From the NCBI GenBank assembly GCA_035631615.1, contig DASQIK010000029.1, positions 1 to 22,452 of the forward strand: a stretch of 22,452 nucleotides of DNA. The letters are read 5' to 3'. This DNA is from UBA5189 sp035631615 (GTDB taxonomy: Bacteria > Chloroflexota > Limnocylindria > Limnocylindrales > CSP1-4). This document shows, piece after piece, positions 21,454 to 22,452 of the stretch (positions are counted from its first letter, which is position 1; every line of letters begins with the position of its first letter). The notes beneath the pieces are model-generated. The model was not told the origin of the DNA, ran no database searches, and saw only the letters and a program-made list of their open reading frames with translations. Both the position numbers and the translations under genes were made by a program.

Positions 21454-22115
21454 ACCAGGACGATCCCGGTTCCCGGATGCCGCCCCGCCGCAAGCGCGGC
21501 ACGAACGATGGTCGGCCGCAGCCGCCGGAGGCCGGCAAACAGCCCCTCGAACTCCGCCAGGACCCGCCGGTTGTTTCGCGTGTCGGCAACCAGGAGCAGG
21601 AAGTAGTCCGTTGGGTCATCCCGTCGCTTGAGATCGACGCGTCGCCAGAGGGCCTGGACGTCGCGGAGTCGCATCTCCAGCTCGACCGCAGTCCGTTCAT
21701 CGAGCCCGAAAAGAACCGCGTCCCAGGCGCGGCGCTCAAGCCGATCCACTCCGACAGGGAGTGGTACCTCGATCCGATACGCCAGTGGATCTCGAGCAGC
21801 CTCGAGGAATCGGAGCAGGCGGCGTGCCTGTCCAGCGTCGCGAACAGGTACGGCATCGGCGTACAGGCGGAGGCTCGGCGTGAGCCCGAGGACGGCGGCG
21901 ATCCGGTCCAGCTCGAGGATGGTCGTGGATGTCGCTTGGCCGCGTTCGATCAGCCCGTACCGGCCCCGCGACATGCGAGAGCTGGAAGCGACGTGCTGCT
22001 GACTCTGTCCGAGAATTAGGCGCCGCTCCAGGAAATCGTCGCCAATGTTGCGAGCATGGCGCGCCGCAAGTTGTGTTCCGCGGTCGACTGCGCGGAGGGC
22101 CGTTGGCATGTCCAC
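21450..22115 (-). CDS. XRE-type HTH protein with putative PD-(D/E)XK-like C-terminal domain
   Basis: This 221-residue protein has an N-terminal XRE helix-turn-helix (about 26-80; core QQHVASSSRMSRGRYGLIERG) and a C-terminal domain (about 100-221) I recognise from many uncharacterised Chloroflexota and Actinobacteria proteins. Conserved-looking residues in the latter are RAWD (D132), AVELE (E145, E147), LK (K163) and RD (D166), followed by YFLLLVADTRNNRR. The order Asp, Glu-x-Glu, Lys between predicted strands is compatible with a PD-(D/E)XK nuclease fold, or a decayed one; this is inference. The start is GTG at 22115 or ATG at 22109; neither has a Shine-Dalgarno site. No toxin or methylase partner is adjacent. 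It could be a plain regulator, an orphan antitoxin-like protein, or a DNA-damaging effector. Confidence 0.7.
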   Translation of the reverse strand: MDMPTALRAVDRGTQLAARHARNIGDDFLERRLILGQSQQHVASSSRMSRGRYGLIERGQATSTTILELDRIAAVLGLTPSLRLYADAVPVRDAGQARRLLRFLEAARDPLAYRIEVPLPVGVDRLERRAWDAVLFGLDERTAVELEMRLRDVQALWRRVDLKRRDDPTDYFLLLVADTRNNRRVLAEFEGLFAGLRRLRPTIVRAALAAGRHPGTGIVLV

Positions 22116-22452
22116 AAGGCTGCCAGCCAGGTCTCACCGGCCGATCTACGCGTGATAGACAGCGGCTGGTCGCCTACATGCACGAGTTCGACGAGGTTCA
22201 TCTGGACCAAGCACGAAATGCGCCTTGAACCCGCTGTGCCCGGCCAAATGTCGTCGTTATTGAGCATGCCACCGACCATCCGGCCGAGGTTTGGAGGTCC
22301 GTGCGGAAACCTCGTCAAACTCGGTCCTGGTGGCGACCAGTTGTCCTCACTTGACCGAAGCGCGCGGCTGGGACGATGTCGGCGGCCGATGGGCCATCGT
22401 GGCGCCTGCGTGGCGCAGACGCGGCTACCTGGTTACGGGGCCGGGGATCCGG
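22116..22452. other. Lower-GC region without a supported gene
   Basis: This 337-nt stretch lies upstream of the XRE gene and runs to the window edge. One sampled row (22201-22260) is 57% GC, clearly below the neighbouring genes. A minus-strand frame of 100 codons at 22016-22318 is open but lacks a recognisable domain and overlaps the XRE coding region. A short plus-strand frame open to the edge, near 22376, is too short to judge. A 5-bp inverted repeat CTGGT-N4-ACCAG lies at 22327-22340. I find no RNA gene or convincing promoter here. Confidence 0.5.

Noticed and set aside
22016..22318. A 100-codon minus-strand frame starting at a TTG
   Set aside because: It overlaps the XRE coding region, has no ribosome-binding site and no recognisable domain.
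22327..22340. Inverted repeat CTGGT-N4-ACCAG as an operator for the XRE gene
   Set aside because: It lies more than 200 nt from the start codon with no promoter elements nearby; kept only as a minor note.
1..22452. CRISPR arrays, insertion sequences, rRNA genes and riboswitches
   Set aside because: I saw no regularly spaced repeats, transposase motifs, rRNA-like blocks or recognisable riboswitch cores on either strand.

Overview
This is a GC-rich bacterial chromosome segment, roughly 70% G+C by eye, with dense codirectional genes and many GTG starts. The gene content and protein style (a nucleoside ABC importer, an ECF sigma factor with alanine-rich anti-sigma-like partners, polA-mutM-coaE, and an XRE protein with a nuclease-like tail) suggest a Chloroflexota lineage, perhaps near Limnocylindria/Ellin6529. 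That placement is an inference from protein style; no ribosomal RNA or marker tree is available here.

Left part (1-5767): a nucleoside uptake and breakdown cluster. It holds an ABC ATPase with two nucleotide-binding domains, two membrane permeases (the three genes overlap at start/stop codons), an inosine-uridine-type nucleoside hydrolase, and a small SGNH/GDSL hydrolase interrupted by one in-frame TAG exactly where a tryptophan is expected. The substrate-binding lipoprotein that should complete the importer is not in the window and probably lies just upstream, before the strong hairpin at bases 1-25.

Middle part (5847-12219): dnaE, with what look like all the PHP metal ligands; a convergent hotdog thioesterase, separated from dnaE by a 29-bp direct repeat; a tRNA-Leu(CAA) followed only 9 nt later by a low-GC LAGLIDADG-type endonuclease gene; and a phosphotriesterase-family hydrolase. 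The tRNA promoter region carries a GAAC-N4-GTTC palindrome between a -35 and a -10 box.

Right part (12288-21453): an ECF sigma factor, translationally coupled to a membrane anti-sigma-like protein and followed by a second, paralogous one. Then comes a tight run polA-mutM-ABC-F-coaE (DNA repair synthesis, oxidised-base excision, ribosome-associated ATPase, coenzyme A synthesis). coaE shares its stop tetranucleotide CTAG with a convergent XRE/nuclease-like gene. The last 337 nt have lower GC and no gene I can support.

The best candidates for something unusual are the tRNA-Leu/homing-endonuclease unit with its SOS-box-like promoter, the amber-interrupted SGNH gene, the duplicated anti-sigma-like pair, and the XRE-nuclease-like fusion protein.
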